This document shows positions 60,161 to 64,000 of a stretch of DNA of 64,000 bases, piece after piece. The stretch is from the NCBI GenBank assembly GCA_035235625.1, contig CP141144.1, positions 31,245,014 through 31,309,013 of the forward strand, given 5' to 3'. Origin of the DNA: Saururus chinensis. Taxonomy: Eukaryota > Streptophyta > Magnoliopsida > Piperales > Saururaceae. The position numbers were made by a program, and so were the translations under genes. The notes beneath the pieces are model-generated. The model worked only from the letters and a program-made list of their open reading frames with translations. It searched no databases and was not told the DNA's origin. Positions within the stretch are counted from its first letter, which is position 1, and each line of letters opens with the position of its first letter.

Positions 60161-60490
60161 GTATCTGTTGCTATATTTATCTCTTGATATGCATTGATGC
60201 AAATAAATTTGAATTGAAGAAGAGGGGTCATGAACCTTCAACAGGTTCTAGCAAGAAGAGGAGAGACTTTCTAACAATCCCTAGCTCCCGTCTAAGTAAG
60301 TAGAAACTATATCTACATTGCCTTTTGCAAGGCTTTTTGATGCCACCACCATCATCTATCAAGCTTTGTTATTTTAAGTCATTCTAGGGTACTGGTTAGA
60401 GGCCAAACCCGGAGTTACAATAAAGTCCCACACAGTGGACTTCATCCAAGACGTGGCCCTGATAATAATCTTGACGATCCGGAGCCAATA

Positions 60491-62330
60491 TGTCAAGCCC
60501 TGGCTCCACCCGATGAGAGCCGAACCCGGTCCAAGGGCCGGTCAGCGCACGGGGGTGACATAATTGAACGAATTATCGAATTTGTGGAAGACTTAGCCCA
60601 TCACATGGGCGGTTCAACTAATGGAGTTACGCACCTCATGTCCTTTGAGCAAGAGTAATAAAGGATAAAGAGGATAATGAAATAAACCATCATAATCATC
60701 CTCACACATAACCCACATCACAATCTATGAAGCCCACACAAGGCTCAAAGTCTGAAAAGGTCAAAGATGTCTAACAACAAGAAGTAAACACTAGTAGCAT
60801 ACATAATCTACCAAAGGGTGTTCTCAAGATCTAGAAAGATGAAAATCGGAAAGTAAAACGCCATCAAAATGTGATAGAAGCTAATCCCATGGGTACTCAT
60901 ATCATCCCTCGAATAAAGTATCCTACTCATATGCACATCATGCCGTGCAACCCCAAAACAAAACACAAAACAAGGTGAGTACAAAACTCAGTAATGGTTT
61001 GATGACAGCAATAAAAATCAGAAAGATCAGCATGACATAACATCATGGCAATTTAGATTCATAAATATCATGGCATACCCCTTTCTGATCATCCCCTTAC
61101 TAAATCCCTACTTACCCATAAGTAAAAGATCTAGCATGCATATAACACATATATCAAGTTAGGGAATAAATAATCAAGTCATGACTAGGCATCCATCTAC
61201 ATAAGTGATAATCCTTATCCAATCATAATCAAGCATGATCTCACACATAATCCGCATGAGAAGTGTCTCTCACACACTTTCTGATCATGCAACCATATAG
61301 CATAAACCTGCATAATAGTGTCTCAATCACACGATTTAGATCATACATTCAAATCACATCCATTCCATAGTTCATTCACCCTACACGACAAATGTGTTAA
61401 ACACATGATACACAATCATGCATAAAAATTCATAATCACATGTGTCACATTATCCCTACACAACCTGTGCAATCCTAGGCATAATAATCATAATACACAT
61501 GCATCATCACAAATGGTGAATGCTTTCATCAAGGAGTGAATACAATCAATGCCACATAGATAAGTGTTGGGGTAGTAAGCCCCTAAGTGACTAAGTCTAC
61601 TTGCCCAGGACAATCCTGGCCAAGGATGTCTGGTTCTCACACAGAGAACCTATTGCAGGTGTGTTCACCCAAGGACATCTCCTATGGTGGGGGAGAGTCC
61701 GAATTCCCACATAGGGAACCCTAAAACACGTGGTAGTCAGTGCACGAAGGCATACCACTCTGGATTCTCAGGGTCCAGATGACTATCTCAATAAATCTCA
61801 TCCGCAAGACAAGTACACAACTCGTCCCCACATAACTCAATTCGACTCAACTCAACCCGGGGAGTATCCATGTTCCACACAAAAACTCAAATTGAAATCA
61901 TGCCCTTTCAAACCAGCTAAGTTCCTATTAAGCCCACGACCGATTAATCCAGCAAGTAATCTCATACCATTGCATCCAATCAATCAAACACGTCTAAACA
62001 TCGGTAAAGTCTCCTACGTTAAATCCATTTTCATGATGCGTGCAACATGATGCATACGTGAGAAATCTCTATGTAAATTCCAACACATGGAATGTGCTCC
62101 CATCGGTCCCCACATGCATCATATTCGAATCATAAACAACCACGATTTCATAATAAATTCTCACATGTGTGTGTTCATACATCTCTAAGCACATGACCAT
62201 GCTAGGACAATAGCTAATAAAGCAATGCACCATGCTTGATAAAACCTAATCATAGTTACCAACTGAAATCATGGTGAAATCTATCGTAAACCATCATTCC
62301 ATTCATGTAAAATCAAATGCTCAACTCTTA
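60491..62330 (+). mobile_element. Third long-LTR copy (LTR C), plus orientation, truncated
   Basis: It starts TGTCAAGCCCTGGCTCC and shares GAACCCGGTCCAAGGGCCGG with the start of LTR A (minus strand). Further matches include CGAAGGCATACCACTCT and CCGATTAATCC in the same order. Similarity fades after about 62300, before any CTTACA end I can confirm, and I see no target duplication, so the copy is probably truncated. No coding region. Confidence 0.65.
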
Positions 62331-62339
62331 CAAGCATGA

Positions 62340-64000
<1,661 letters not shown>

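Overview
This window is nuclear DNA from a flowering plant, probably a eudicot. The evidence is AT-rich intergenic sequence, genes with many introns of up to 3.3 kb, plant-specific protein families (PORR, plant mobile domain, a plant nucleotidyltransferase family) and plant-type Copia and Gypsy elements. I cannot name the species. Most of the 64 kb is transposon-derived. I can support only two apparently functional host genes, both on the minus strand.

Layout. 1-2151: AT-rich, no convincing gene, possibly the end of one at the extreme left. 2152-9420: a decayed Ty1/Copia element (minus) with both LTRs; the left LTR carries a ~660-bp AT-rich insertion. 9421-15156: AT-rich intergenic DNA with a Stowaway-like hairpin MITE and a 76-bp duplication. 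15157-18080: a three-exon gene for a protein with a C-terminal Rho_N domain; its first intron contains a decayed PORR-domain gene on the same strand. 19415-24558: a 5.1-kb Mutator-like DNA element with ~150-bp terminal inverted repeats, carrying a decayed gene that joins a MuDR-N-terminus-like region to a plant mobile domain. 25.1-33.4 kb: a 5'-truncated Gypsy chromovirus (Reina-like, plus strand), split in its RNase H region by a 5150-bp insertion (26340-31489). The insertion has a perfect 5-bp target duplication and looks like one giant solo LTR full of different tandem repeats.

35854-50606: the main gene, a nine-exon nucleotidyltransferase of the plant PAP/OAS1-substrate-binding family (about 941 aa, minus strand). 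It has intact catalytic aspartates, a 55-nt last coding exon and a TATA box upstream at 51182. Its introns hold small elements: a foldback MITE, a TIR-bounded 0.6-kb insertion and a tRNA-type SINE. 52.4-62.3 kb: at least three related long LTRs, one of them a 3617-bp solo LTR with a perfect 5-bp duplication inserted into an older LTR of the same family. 58.0-60.2 kb holds a 30-bp minisatellite and an old ~300-bp repeat cluster. The right end has an (AT)n tract and LTR-like AT-rich DNA.

The two host genes are not an operon and no shared pathway is evident, although the Rho_N, PORR and nucleotidyltransferase families are all linked to RNA binding or RNA 3'-end chemistry. The most unusual objects are the mobile-domain Mutator-like element with its palindrome arrays, the giant solo LTR with a perfect 27-bp hairpin and a GC-rich block, and the PORR pseudogene nested in the intron of another probable organelle-RNA gene.
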